Assembly: GCA_023898725.1 (NCBI GenBank)
Contig: CP060236.1
Span: forward strand, 493,501 to 557,500
Length of the DNA: 64,000 nucleotides
DNA from: Alphaproteobacteria bacterium
GTDB lineage: Bacteria; Pseudomonadota; Alphaproteobacteria; JAUHZC01
Direction: 5' to 3'
In this document: positions 26,947-36,244 of the stretch, piece by piece
Layout of the letters: every line of letters starts with the position of its first letter
Position numbering within the stretch: the first letter of the stretch is position 1
The notes under the pieces: generated by a model
The model's database searches: none
What the model was told of the DNA's origin: nothing
Seen by the model: only the letters and a program-made list of their open reading frames with translations
Program-made: the position numbers and the translations under genes

Positions 26947-27743
26947 CCCATACCAGTCGTATTGTAAACACGCTGATGCTAGTGGTGGGTTTTGCTTTCT
27001 TGTACTTCCCGATTGCGATGGTGATCATTTTTTCCTTTAGTGAATCACGCACGCCTGGCGTATGGGGAGGGTTTTCACTGACTTGGTATCATGCGCTTTT
27101 TCAGGATCGCTCCATTCTTGATGCGCTGTGGGTGAGTCTGCGGATTGCCCTTCAAAGCGCGACACTTGCTCTTGTTCTTGGAACGACGGGTGCCTTTATT
27201 TTGGTTCGTTTTGGGCGATTTAAGGGGAGAGATTTATTCGCCTCTTTAGTAAATGTTCCTGTGTTGTTGCCTGATATTATTTTGGGTTTGGGGCTTGTCT
27301 TGCTTTTTGTGCAAATGAACGCTTGGTTGGGGTGGCCCCAAGCCCTTGGCATGCACACTGTCATTACAGCGCATGCAACAGTCGGTATGGCGTATGTCTT
27401 GATCATTGTGCGGGGTCGACTCTTGGAGGTGGATGCCCATCTTGAAGAGGCAGCTCTCGATCTTGGAGCAACTCCCACAACTGTTTTTTGGAAAATTACC
27501 CTTCCTGTTATTGCCTCCTCGTTGCTTTCTGGGTGGTTATTGGCTTTTACGCTTTCCCTGGATGACGTTATTCTCGCAAGCTTTCTTACCGGACCCGGAG
27601 CAACAACCCTGTCCGTTGAGGTTTTTTCTCAAATTCGTACGGGTGTAACACCCAAAATTAATGCTGTTGCTACATTGTTGATTGCTGTAATTGCTTTTTT
27701 GGCGAGTATTGCGAGTGTGGCTCTCTTTCGTAAACGCCCCTGA
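26943..27743 (+). CDS. potI: Polyamine ABC importer permease, PotI-type
   Basis: Second permease of the importer, 266 residues and six membrane helices. The EAA loop reads EEAALDLGATPTTVFWKITLP, followed by AFTLSLDDVILASFLTGPGATTL, typical of PotI/PotC. It overlaps potH by four bases. No substrate-binding protein gene (potF/potD) follows; the next gene is a lipase, so the binding protein must be encoded elsewhere or be absent. Confidence 0.9.
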   Translation: MTHTSRIVNTLMLVVGFAFLYFPIAMVIIFSFSESRTPGVWGGFSLTWYHALFQDRSILDALWVSLRIALQSATLALVLGTTGAFILVRFGRFKGRDLFASLVNVPVLLPDIILGLGLVLLFVQMNAWLGWPQALGMHTVITAHATVGMAYVLIIVRGRLLEVDAHLEEAALDLGATPTTVFWKITLPVIASSLLSGWLLAFTLSLDDVILASFLTGPGATTLSVEVFSQIRTGVTPKINAVATLLIAVIAFLASIASVALFRKRP

Positions 27744-27818
27744 AATGAATACGGTACTTTGAAAACGATACATTTGCTATCTTTTCTTCTGAATATAAAA
27801 CCTTAGTAACAGGTATTT

Positions 27819-28772
27819 ATGGTACTCACACAGTTATTTTTAGCACGTAAAGCAGCAGTGCTATACGCTCTTAGTATTCTTACATCGGCGCTTCTGGCGA
27901 CACACACATTTGAGGGTCTTTTTCATGTAGTAACACCGAGTTTTGTTGCGCAAGTTACTACAAGCGCTATGCATCTTCCCTACGGAGGAGAAATGGGTCT
28001 TTCTGCGACAGTGTCACTTGAGAAAATGGGTGCTTCAATCAAGCTTTTGACCCATGACCCCTGTGATACGGGTGCTCATATTGTTACCTGTCCTGTGGGA
28101 GAAAGCCACGAAATCAAGCTTATTTCCTTTCGTGGGTGTCGGTTTGATCTTAGTTCTCCCAAAGAAAGCCTGATCGATGCTTGGACAAATATTTCATTTT
28201 CAACACAAAGTTTGCGGAAGTATCTTGCTGATCCTGACTTTGATGGGTGGGCACATCGTGGCTATGTTGTGCGGGCGGAATCTGTTATTGCCCTTTTGGC
28301 GGAAGACCTTAAAACCACAAAAGAAAAAACAATTATTCCTTTGTTTGCAGGGCATAGCATGGGTGGGGGGGTTGCAAAACTTGTTGCGTGGGCCCTTTAT
28401 AAAAGAGGGATTATTTCCCGTCCTCTTGTGTGCACTGCGGGAACACCGCCTATTCTTTGTCCACGCGCTGCCAAACAGTTCTCAAAAGAGTTTGCGAGTG
28501 CTTATATTCATGCACATGATCCCAAGGATCCTATCGTTGCATTGAATAAAGATCCTTTGCTCCGGATGTTTTTTGGGGGGTTCTCTCATCCCGAAGGTCT
28601 TCTTATTCCCGCACAATCAGGGAAAAATGAGACATTGTACTTTGCTCATAGTATCGAAAATTATACCGCAGCTCTCCTTTCTCTGGCTATTCAGGCAACC
28701 AGTGCACTAAGATTTGTGGGAAAACATCGTCTTGAGTCCGCAGTGAAGCACAAATATCGAGCAAAACTATGA
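27819..28772 (+). CDS. Lipase class 3-like alpha/beta hydrolase
   Basis: Serine hydrolase of 317 residues. A hydrophobic N-terminal segment (about 12-28) suggests a signal peptide or anchor. The nucleophile elbow is GHSMGGG with Ser180, Asp234 or Asp237 in HAHDPKDP, and His277 in FAHSIENY. FRGCRF and AHRGYV resemble the lipase-3 core. AACAGG lies just before the ATG. The substrate is unknown. Exported lipases of this kind occur in host-associated bacteria, so an effector or virulence role is possible but not shown. It starts 75 bases after potI. Confidence 0.75.
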   Translation: MVLTQLFLARKAAVLYALSILTSALLATHTFEGLFHVVTPSFVAQVTTSAMHLPYGGEMGLSATVSLEKMGASIKLLTHDPCDTGAHIVTCPVGESHEIKLISFRGCRFDLSSPKESLIDAWTNISFSTQSLRKYLADPDFDGWAHRGYVVRAESVIALLAEDLKTTKEKTIIPLFAGHSMGGGVAKLVAWALYKRGIISRPLVCTAGTPPILCPRAAKQFSKEFASAYIHAHDPKDPIVALNKDPLLRMFFGGFSHPEGLLIPAQSGKNETLYFAHSIENYTAALLSLAIQATSALRFVGKHRLESAVKHKYRAKL

Positions 28773-28847
28773 ATGCGGATGTCTAGTGGTTGCGAAGAAA
28801 CGAAATAAAAGATAGATTCAATCTATACAATAAACAGGATTAAATCA

Positions 28848-29702
28848 GTGGCACCACGTAAACCGCATGTAATTGTACTGGGAAATGAAAAGGGGGGTAC
28901 CGGAAAATCCACCATATCTATGCATATCATCGTACAATTACTACGGCAGGGACACACAGTTGGATCGATTGATGTTGATGCTCGTCAAGGAACACTTACA
29001 CGCTATATTGATAACCGACGCAATCATGCTCTTGCCCATCACCCTTCATTACCTATGCCGGAACATGTTGCTATTCATCGCAGCGATCAAACGGCACGCG
29101 CAGATGCTGAGTCGGAGGAAAGCGCCCGATTCAGCGAAACAATAAAAATGCTTGCAGGAAATAATTTTATTGTGATTGATACGGCAGGAAATGATACGTT
29201 TCTGTCGCGTCTTTCTCATGCTCATGCTCATACGCTCATCACACCTATGAATGATAGTTTTGTGGATTTGGATTTATTGGTGCGTATCGAGATCAATGAC
29301 AAAGATCGCGCACGGGATTCGATGCGCCCCAGTACTTATGCTGAAGCAGTGTGGAATCAGAAGAAACAGCGGCTTTCTTCAAACCAGCCTGTTATGGATT
29401 GGATTGTTTTGCGTAATCGTCTGTCGCACATCCAAGCCCGGAATAAAATTGAAATGGCGCGGGTGCTTGAAGCGCTTGCTGGTCGCATTGGCTTTCGGGT
29501 AGCAGAGGGATTCACCGAGCGGGTCATTTTTCGTGAACTTTTTCTGTCAGGATTAACATTGTTGGACATGCATGATGCCAATAAGCCTTTGAGCGCCTCA
29601 CACGTGGCGGCACGCCAAGAGTTACGAAACCTGATTAAAGCGCTGGATTTACCGGATTTATCCCAAGAAGTCCCTCTTGAGGGGCTAAAAGTGGCTGGGT
29701 GA
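28848..29702 (+). CDS. mipZ: ParA-family ATPase, MipZ-type division-site regulator
   Basis: Cytoplasmic ATPase of 284 residues starting at GTG 28848 with ACAGGA upstream. The deviant Walker A is GNEKGGTGKST (12-22), Walker A' is DVDARQGTLTRY, and Walker B is FIVIDTAGND. The insertions and the N-terminal GNEKGG pattern match MipZ, which in alphaproteobacteria forms a gradient from the ParB-bound origin and blocks FtsZ away from midcell. No parB is nearby, as is usual for mipZ. Converges on mfd with 22 bases between stops. Confidence 0.88.
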   Translation: MAPRKPHVIVLGNEKGGTGKSTISMHIIVQLLRQGHTVGSIDVDARQGTLTRYIDNRRNHALAHHPSLPMPEHVAIHRSDQTARADAESEESARFSETIKMLAGNNFIVIDTAGNDTFLSRLSHAHAHTLITPMNDSFVDLDLLVRIEINDKDRARDSMRPSTYAEAVWNQKKQRLSSNQPVMDWIVLRNRLSHIQARNKIEMARVLEALAGRIGFRVAEGFTERVIFRELFLSGLTLLDMHDANKPLSASHVAARQELRNLIKALDLPDLSQEVPLEGLKVAG

Positions 29703-29724
29703 AAACCTACCTGTACGCCCCACG

Positions 29725-32700
29725 TTAGAGCACTTTTTGTAAAGCGTTGAGAATCTCCTTAAGTCCTTGTAATTGCTGGGATGCGCTTTTCCACAAGCGG
29801 ATAAAAACGAGTTTTTGATCAGGATGTAGCTTTACCGTTTTATTATTCTGGTGAATATAGGCAATCAAGCGGTCAGGATTTTCGATTCCGTTAGGGTAGA
29901 ATGTAATAACAACACCTTTGTCTCCTACATTGACGCGTGCAATCGCCAGGGCCTTGCAGCGAATCTTTACGTGTAACACCTCAAAGAAGTTGATTGCTTC
30001 TTCAGGTAGTTTCCCAAAGCGATCGATCATTTCATAACGAAGATCATCCAGTGCATCTGGTGATGTACACTGCGCGCTTCTACGATATAAATCTAGGCGC
30101 GTTGAAAGATCTGACACATATGATTCTGGTAATAAGACCGGAAATCCAAGATTGATTTGTGGCGATTGGGAATACTCTCCTCGAGGTATGTGCGTCGCTT
30201 GAGGATTTTGTTTGAGTGCCGCCAGGGCTTCTTGAAGCATTTGTTGATACATTTCCATACCAACTTCCCGGACATGTCCTGACTGTTGTTCTCCCAAAAT
30301 ATTACCACAGCCACGAATATCAAGATCATAGCTTGCCAATTGAAACCCAGCTCCTAACTGATCAAGACTTTCCAAAACCTCTAGGCGGCGGCGCGCTTGT
30401 TGCGTCAGAATGGTGTGCTGTGGGTATGTTAAGTACGCATACCCACGTACATTTCCACGCCCCACACGCCCGCGTAATTGGTAAAGCTGTGCAAGACCAA
30501 ACATATCGGCGCGATGGACAATAAGCGTGTTTGCTATCGGAATATCTAAACCAGATTCGATAATATTCGTCGCAATTAAAACATCAAATTTTTGATCGGC
30601 AAAGTCTGTCATCACTGTATCAAGATCATTGCGATGCATTTGGCCATGGGCAACAGCAAGTGTTAAATCAGGTGCAATTTTAACAATGCGCTCCTTCATA
30701 TCATCCAAATCCTTTAGCCGTGGACATACAATAAAACTGAGGCCTTGTCTGGATTTTTCCCGCAAGAGGGCTTCTGTGAGAACAGGTGTTTTATCTTCTG
30801 AGACCTGCGTATAGACAGGTAAACGATCAATAGGAGGGCTTGCGATGATGCTGAGTTCGCGCACACCCGTTAAAGACATTTGCAACGTGCGGGGAATGGG
30901 TGTGGCTGTCAGTGTCAGCACATGTAAGTCTGTGGCTATTTTTTTCAGAGATTCTTTTTGTTTGACCCCAAAATGTTGTTCTTCGTCAACAATGAGAAGT
31001 CCCAAATTTTGAAATGTCACACTTTGGTGCAATAGGCCATGCGTGCCGATGACAATATTAACGTTTCCATCGCGAAGACCTTGCTTGATGGCGTTTACCT
31101 CAGAGGGTTTTGTAAAGCGAGATAGCTGTTTAATAACCAGGGGTAACCCTTCAAATCTGGCAACAAAACCTGCATAGTGTTGCCGTGCAAGAAGAGTGGT
31201 TGGAACAACCACGGCTACTTGAGCGCCATGTGCGGCAACTTGTGCTGCTGCGCGCATAGCTACTTCTGTTTTTCCAAAACCAACATCCCCGCAAATCAAT
31301 CGATCCATTAACTTTCCCGAAGAGAGATCTTCCTCTACATCAGCGATGGCTTTTTCTTGATCAGGTGTGGGTGTATACGTGAACCGGGCCACTACCTCAT
31401 TGTACAAACCTACTGTAGGAAAGGCGGGTGCCGGCGTTTCTTCACGAGACGCAGCAACATTAATCAGATCGCGGGCGATTGCCAACAAATCTTTCCGCAC
31501 CCCTTCTTTGCGCTTTTGCCAGGTTTGATGGCCAAGTTTATCAAGAACAACTGAAGCATCTTGACTGCCATAACGGGAAAGCATGTCAATATTTTCAACA
31601 GGTACAAAGAGCTTATCTCCTTGTTGGTAAGTTAACACGACACAATCATGGGGAGCCCCCAAAATATCAAGCACCTCAAGGCCTAGAAACTGACCAATGC
31701 CGTGATCTTCGTGCACGATATAATCACCTGCTGCCAAAGCATTAGCCTCTGAAATGAATAAATCAACATCAGGAGATCGCTTGCGTACGTTTGTAGGGAC
31801 AGGCAGCAGGTCTGTGTCAGGAACAATGACGTGACTCTCAAAAACACACCCATGAAGGTACGGTAAGGGTTGTAAATAAACGAGGGGTTTCGCAGGAACA
31901 GTGTTGTGTTGGGAGGGGAGAGTAAAAAAATCACGAACCCCACGCCCTTGTTTTGGGTGAATACCCAAAACCCCGAGGACGTCTATAAGGCGTTGTTTGT
32001 TTCCAGGAGAAGAAATACTCAGGTGTAGAATGCGTTTATCCTTGTGTACGTGGCCGACTAAGGTCTTGATGGTCTGTGTGCAATCGGAAGTTTTATCGCC
32101 GACATGATGGCGCACATCTCTGATGTAGCCTGCCTGTACCAAGGAGTGTGGCTCGCTAGGGTCAAATTTCCCTCCCTGTAGCAGGGAATCTAAGATTTGT
32201 ATGTCGGGAATAGCCCTGAGCTCTTTTTGTAATAAAGAGGGGGCTATATAAATTTTTTCAGGGGGCAGAACGTATGCATCTGCTGCATTGAGACGTGCCT
32301 CATAATGTGAGGATACTTCTGCGTAAAAATCCTGGTTTTGTTTTGATAAATCTCCATCCATTACAATATGTGAGGGCCGTGCATGTGCAAATAAAGAATG
32401 CATTGTGCCGTGAGATATTTCGCCCAAAAAGGCAAGCTCTGGATGCGGTTTATGGGTACCGATGGCTTCGTAAAGGGAATGATTAGAACCCAAGTCTTTA
32501 AAGTATGCACAAAATCGTTGCTGTGCTTTTTCCTTTTGATCTCCTGTCAAAGAAGATCCCCCAGAAGGGATATCAGCCTGGGTAATCTCCTCCGTGCGCC
32601 GTTGTGTGTGGGGATCAAAAAGATAGATTTTTTCTACCTGTGTATCAAATAAGTCTATCCGTAAAGGCCAATCTCCATTTAATGGAAAAATATCGACAAT

Positions 32701-33162
32701 TCCACCCCGTAGGGCATATTCGCCCTCCGCGCGTACTGTATCTACCCGCAAATACCCACCTTCTTCCAGAAATGAGAACCATTCATTCTGAGGGAAATCC
32801 TGGTTTTTGAAAACAGTGCGCACACGGTTTTTCCCCGAAGAAAGAGGAGGATATAGTTGCATAGCCCCACGTATCGATGTGATTACAATTTCGGGCTTGT
32901 CAGGTTGGGACAGGAATTCGAGGGCATAGTTTTGTGCAGCTAGAATACTTTTGCGTGGACCTTTGCGATCATAGGGCGGGCAATTCCAGGAAGGAATATA
33001 AATAATGCGGTGGTCTGAAACCGTTTGTGCTAAGGCATGCTGGAGCTCTTTTGCTTTTGCGTCACTTGAAACAATAGCCAGGATGCGTGCATGGTTTTTG
33101 CACTGCTCATATATATGCAAAGGCCAAAAGCCAAAGGGAATGCCTATACGTTTTTTGATCAT
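29725..33162 (-). CDS. mfd: Transcription-repair coupling factor
   Basis: Mfd removes RNA polymerase stalled at DNA lesions and recruits UvrA. The protein has 1145 residues, the normal length. It has an N-terminal UvrB-like module (about 1-340), an RNA-polymerase interaction domain with YIVHEDHGIGQFLGL (about 470-500), SF2 helicase motifs GDVGFGKTE (Walker A), DEEQHFG and TATPIPRTL, then RGRVGR and the C-terminal D7 TRCF domain. The ATG at 33162 has only a weak ribosome site. rph ends 27 bases upstream, so the two are probably co-transcribed. Confidence 0.97.
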   Translation of the reverse strand: MIKKRIGIPFGFWPLHIYEQCKNHARILAIVSSDAKAKELQHALAQTVSDHRIIYIPSWNCPPYDRKGPRKSILAAQNYALEFLSQPDKPEIVITSIRGAMQLYPPLSSGKNRVRTVFKNQDFPQNEWFSFLEEGGYLRVDTVRAEGEYALRGGIVDIFPLNGDWPLRIDLFDTQVEKIYLFDPHTQRRTEEITQADIPSGGSSLTGDQKEKAQQRFCAYFKDLGSNHSLYEAIGTHKPHPELAFLGEISHGTMHSLFAHARPSHIVMDGDLSKQNQDFYAEVSSHYEARLNAADAYVLPPEKIYIAPSLLQKELRAIPDIQILDSLLQGGKFDPSEPHSLVQAGYIRDVRHHVGDKTSDCTQTIKTLVGHVHKDKRILHLSISSPGNKQRLIDVLGVLGIHPKQGRGVRDFFTLPSQHNTVPAKPLVYLQPLPYLHGCVFESHVIVPDTDLLPVPTNVRKRSPDVDLFISEANALAAGDYIVHEDHGIGQFLGLEVLDILGAPHDCVVLTYQQGDKLFVPVENIDMLSRYGSQDASVVLDKLGHQTWQKRKEGVRKDLLAIARDLINVAASREETPAPAFPTVGLYNEVVARFTYTPTPDQEKAIADVEEDLSSGKLMDRLICGDVGFGKTEVAMRAAAQVAAHGAQVAVVVPTTLLARQHYAGFVARFEGLPLVIKQLSRFTKPSEVNAIKQGLRDGNVNIVIGTHGLLHQSVTFQNLGLLIVDEEQHFGVKQKESLKKIATDLHVLTLTATPIPRTLQMSLTGVRELSIIASPPIDRLPVYTQVSEDKTPVLTEALLREKSRQGLSFIVCPRLKDLDDMKERIVKIAPDLTLAVAHGQMHRNDLDTVMTDFADQKFDVLIATNIIESGLDIPIANTLIVHRADMFGLAQLYQLRGRVGRGNVRGYAYLTYPQHTILTQQARRRLEVLESLDQLGAGFQLASYDLDIRGCGNILGEQQSGHVREVGMEMYQQMLQEALAALKQNPQATHIPRGEYSQSPQINLGFPVLLPESYVSDLSTRLDLYRRSAQCTSPDALDDLRYEMIDRFGKLPEEAINFFEVLHVKIRCKALAIARVNVGDKGVVITFYPNGIENPDRLIAYIHQNNKTVKLHPDQKLVFIRLWKSASQQLQGLKEILNALQKVL

Positions 33163-33189
33163 AGCAAAGGGGATGTCATTTTGTTAGGG

Positions 33190-33945
33190 CTAGAGTGTTG
33201 AAAAGTGTTTTTGTAGATCATTGGCGCGATGTTTTTTTAAACAAGCATTTTGGCAATCACAGAGGTTTTTTGCTCCAGCGATGGCTAAAGCCATCATCTT
33301 GGTTAGGGTATCTTGTGCAAAAGGTTGTTCCTCGGCTGTCATTTGAATCTCAATGATTTCACCTGCGCTTGTCAAAACGAAGTTCGCATCGGCTTGGGCA
33401 TTGCTATCTTCTTCATAGTCAAGATCAAGGACGCATGCGCCTTTTACTAACCCACAGGAAATCGCTGCAACTTGGTGGATGAGCGGAGTCTCGGCAAGAG
33501 TTTTCTTTGCCAAGAGCGTGCTAATAGCCAGAGAAAGTGCTACGTATGATCCTGTGATTGCGGCAGTGCGCGTTCCGCCATCTGCCTGGATTACGTCACA
33601 GTCAAGACGAATCTGTCGCTCACCTAATTTTTTCATATCGACAGCAGCCCGTAAGGCCCGTCCGATAAGGCGTTGTATTTCCTGGGTTCGTCCTGTTGGT
33701 TTTCCTTTTGCCGCCTCGCGATCAACGCGCTGCTGTGTGGCCCGAGGGAGCATGCCATATTCTGCGGTTACCCAACCTTCGCCCTTTCCTCGCAAGAAGG
33801 GGGGGACTTTCTCCTCAACGGTTGCTGTGCAAATGACATGCGTGTTCCCCATTTTAATAAGGCACGATCCCTCGGCATACGGATTAAACCCCGGAATAAT
33901 CTCAACGGGGCGCATCTCATTAAATTTGCGGGAATTCTGTCTCAT
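33190..33945 (-). CDS. rph: Ribonuclease PH
   Basis: Phosphorolytic 3'-5' exoribonuclease trimming tRNA 3' ends. The protein has 251 residues. Family signatures are MRPVEIIPGFNPYAEGSCLIK, WVTAEYGMLPRAT, RTQEIQRLIGRALR, CDVIQADGGTRTA and DLDYEEDSNAQADANFVL. The ATG at 33945 has GGAG eight bases upstream. The C-terminal tail is basic and carries a few Cys. It is divergent from hrcA-grpE, a common alphaproteobacterial arrangement. Confidence 0.96.
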   Translation of the reverse strand: MRQNSRKFNEMRPVEIIPGFNPYAEGSCLIKMGNTHVICTATVEEKVPPFLRGKGEGWVTAEYGMLPRATQQRVDREAAKGKPTGRTQEIQRLIGRALRAAVDMKKLGERQIRLDCDVIQADGGTRTAAITGSYVALSLAISTLLAKKTLAETPLIHQVAAISCGLVKGACVLDLDYEEDSNAQADANFVLTSAGEIIEIQMTAEEQPFAQDTLTKMMALAIAGAKNLCDCQNACLKKHRANDLQKHFSTL

Positions 33946-34079
33946 TGTTTAACTCCGTGTTGTTTTTGAAACCTAATTTTGCTATAACGTAGCTAAATCT
34001 TGCGGACTTGTGTATAAAAAGTTGATTTTTTCCTGCAAGAGGATCATTTAATTATAGTAGACACGCACATACAACACAC

Positions 34080-35120
34080 ATGACCCATCATTTAACACCG
34101 AGGGAGCGACAGATACTGTCCTATGTCATCGAGTCCTATTGGGACTCGGGTGTGCCAGTGGGGTCGCAAACCTTAGCACAGAGGAATGATATTTCGCTTT
34201 CTTCAGCAACACTCCGTAATGTGATGAGTGATCTTGAACAGCAGGGGTATTTATATGCGCCTCATAAATCAGCAGGGCGCCTTCCCACAGAAGAGGGTCT
34301 GCGGTTTTTTGTGCGTCATATCATGGAAATTCAAGATATGACAGGGGATGAAAAAGAAAGAATTACCCAGCAAATACGCACCGTTGACCGTGCCGGATCG
34401 CTTGATGAGAAACTCAAGCAGGTTTCTTCAACACTTTCGCACCTTAGTCAGTGTGCGGGTATTATCAGTGCTCCACAAGTGAATGAAACAGTCGATAACA
34501 TTAAGTTTGTTCCCCTTTCTGATTTCCGCCTTTTGATGGTTTTAATGTTTCAAGATGGGCGCATTGAAAACAGAATTCTTGAGACGACAACAACCATTGA
34601 TATGAATATCCTTCAGCAAGCAGAAAATTTTATTAATCACCAAACCCAGGGCCAAACACTTTCTGCTATTTTTTCTGGTATTCAAGAGCGCTTCCGCCAA
34701 GACCAGAGTTCGCTTGATGCCCTTACGCAAGATCTCATTGCCAAGGGTCTGGAAATTATTCATACGAAGAATAGACGCAAACAGTTGATTGTGCGTGGGG
34801 CTGCTAACCTTATAAACGATCGGACGATTGAAAAAGATTTGGGCCATATGCGCCAGCTTCTTATTTCTCTTGAAAATCATGAGAATCTGTCGATGCTAAT
34901 GGAAGCTGCTGTACAAGCCCGCGGTATTCAGATTTTCATTGGGGCGGAGAATCCTCTTTTTGCCCACAGTGAAAGTGCCATGGTTATATCACCCTATACA
35001 AACTCTCAAGGGATTATCCTGGGAACGATTGGTGTGATAGGGCCTACGGCTTTAAATTACAGCAAAGTAATTCCGATGATCAACTATACCGCAAGGTTTT
35101 TATCTCAGGTTTTTAATTAA
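34080..35120 (+). CDS. hrcA: Heat-inducible transcription repressor HrcA
   Basis: Repressor that binds CIRCE operators in front of chaperonin operons. The protein has 346 residues. An N-terminal winged helix (about 1-75) includes LTPRERQILSYVIESY, SSATLRNVMSDLEQQGYL and HKSAGRLPTEEGLRFFV, and the central dimerisation/GAF-like part and C-terminal NSQGIILGTIGVIGPTALNY follow. No Shine-Dalgarno site or CIRCE element was found just upstream. groESL at the far end of the window is its expected target, but that promoter lies outside. Confidence 0.95.
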   Translation: MTHHLTPRERQILSYVIESYWDSGVPVGSQTLAQRNDISLSSATLRNVMSDLEQQGYLYAPHKSAGRLPTEEGLRFFVRHIMEIQDMTGDEKERITQQIRTVDRAGSLDEKLKQVSSTLSHLSQCAGIISAPQVNETVDNIKFVPLSDFRLLMVLMFQDGRIENRILETTTTIDMNILQQAENFINHQTQGQTLSAIFSGIQERFRQDQSSLDALTQDLIAKGLEIIHTKNRRKQLIVRGAANLINDRTIEKDLGHMRQLLISLENHENLSMLMEAAVQARGIQIFIGAENPLFAHSESAMVISPYTNSQGIILGTIGVIGPTALNYSKVIPMINYTARFLSQVFN

Positions 35121-35165
35121 CCACAAAAAGGGCCTGCGCGCCCCCACAAATAAAAGGAGTTTTTG

Positions 35166-35762
35166 ATGAACGATACACACAAACAGGAACCGGCGGACCT
35201 CCAGACAGAGGATGCAACACTTTCTCACGGAGATGACATTGCTGAAAACACGGATGAGCAATCATCCGCGAGTGCTTGTCTTGACTCAGAAAAATCCTCC
35301 GAGGAGGAGGTAGAACAATTGCGCAATCAGCTTATGCGCGCCCTTGCCGAGGCTGAGAATGTCCGCAAACGTGCGCTAAAGGAAAAAGAGGATGCCCTGA
35401 AATTTGGGATGACTGGGTTCGCTCGAGAAATGTTAGCGGTTGCGGATAATCTTGAGCGTGCACTACAAAGTCTGAGTGATTCTCCAGCACCTGTGCGGGA
35501 AGGAGTTGAAATGACCCAAAAGCAACTGTTGTCTATTTTTGAAAAATTCAACATTAAGCCTGTTGACGCCCTGAATCAATCATTTGATGCTCATATTCAC
35601 CAAGCGGTCATGGAAGTAGAAGATGCGACGAAAACACCAGGCACTGTTGCGATGGTTATGCAGACGGGATATACGATTCAGGAGAGACTTCTACGCCCGG
35701 CCATGGTGAGTGTTGTCAAACAAGCCTCAGTGAAAACAAATGACGATGCGGCTTTGGCATAA
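35166..35762 (+). CDS. grpE: Nucleotide exchange factor GrpE
   Basis: GrpE releases ADP from DnaK. The ATG at 35166 has AAGGAG six bases upstream; the upstream in-frame TTG is discarded. The protein has 198 residues: an acidic N-terminus (about 1-45), a long coiled coil (about 48-100, EEVEQLRNQLMRALAEAENV) and a C-terminal beta domain with DAHIHQAVM and RPAMVSVV. It is 45 bases after hrcA and probably in the same heat-shock transcript. Confidence 0.95.
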   Translation: MNDTHKQEPADLQTEDATLSHGDDIAENTDEQSSASACLDSEKSSEEEVEQLRNQLMRALAEAENVRKRALKEKEDALKFGMTGFAREMLAVADNLERALQSLSDSPAPVREGVEMTQKQLLSIFEKFNIKPVDALNQSFDAHIHQAVMEVEDATKTPGTVAMVMQTGYTIQERLLRPAMVSVVKQASVKTNDDAALA

Positions 35763-35777
35763 CACCTAGAACAGGTT

Positions 35778-36101
35778 CTATTGTATTGAAGAAAATGACA
35801 GGTAATTGTTCATACGCAGGCGAATAGGAGGACTCTTTTTTTGCCGATGTGGTGATTGAGTCATATTCTTTTGTGTTTCCTTGGGTCCGTAGGATGAGAA
35901 TGTTGCGTAGTAAATAATAGCTGTTGATACATAAAAAATCTTCTCTTGCTTTGTGTGGTCAAGAACAATGGCTGTGAATCTTTCATGGTATCCTTTTTCG
36001 ATGAAGGACCGGACATTCTGCTTGTTTTTCTCTTTGGTGTTTATACGCAGGCGATGGCTTTTTTGAGAAGATCTATTTCTTTGCAGATTTTTTACAGCCA
36101 T
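35778..36101 (-). CDS. Doubtful small hypothetical ORF
   Basis: A 107-codon open frame in the 480-bp gap between grpE and the glycosyltransferase. No domain is recognised; the N-terminus is strongly basic and the centre has GYHERFTAIVLDHTKQEKIFY. There is no good Shine-Dalgarno site. It overlaps no other gene, so it is not a shadow, but it could be chance. The remaining gap (36102-36244) shows nothing else. Confidence 0.25.
   Translation of the reverse strand: MAVKNLQRNRSSQKSHRLRINTKEKNKQNVRSFIEKGYHERFTAIVLDHTKQEKIFYVSTAIIYYATFSSYGPKETQKNMTQSPHRQKKSPPIRLRMNNYLSFSSIQ
35812..36054. repeat. Two copies of a 12-bp direct repeat
   Basis: ATACGCAGGCGA occurs at 35812-35823 and again at 36043-36054, 231 bases apart, near both ends of the doubtful ORF on the other strand. 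No terminal inverted repeats were seen, so an insertion element is not supported. It may be chance or a small duplication. Confidence 0.4.
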
Positions 36102-36244
36102 AGGAATAAAAATATTTTACAGAATATTCTGTGATCATCCGGAACACATACCATGCTTTTATTTTAGTAAGATTGTTTTTACTTTGATCTTGATGTTTGG
36201 GGCATTCTGCCTGATGATGCATACGGGTCATTCAGCGTATATTG

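Noticed and set aside
33946..34079. CIRCE operator or heat-shock promoter upstream of hrcA
   Set aside because: No TTAGCACTC-N9-GAGTGCTAA pattern and no convincing -35/-10 pair was found in the gap.
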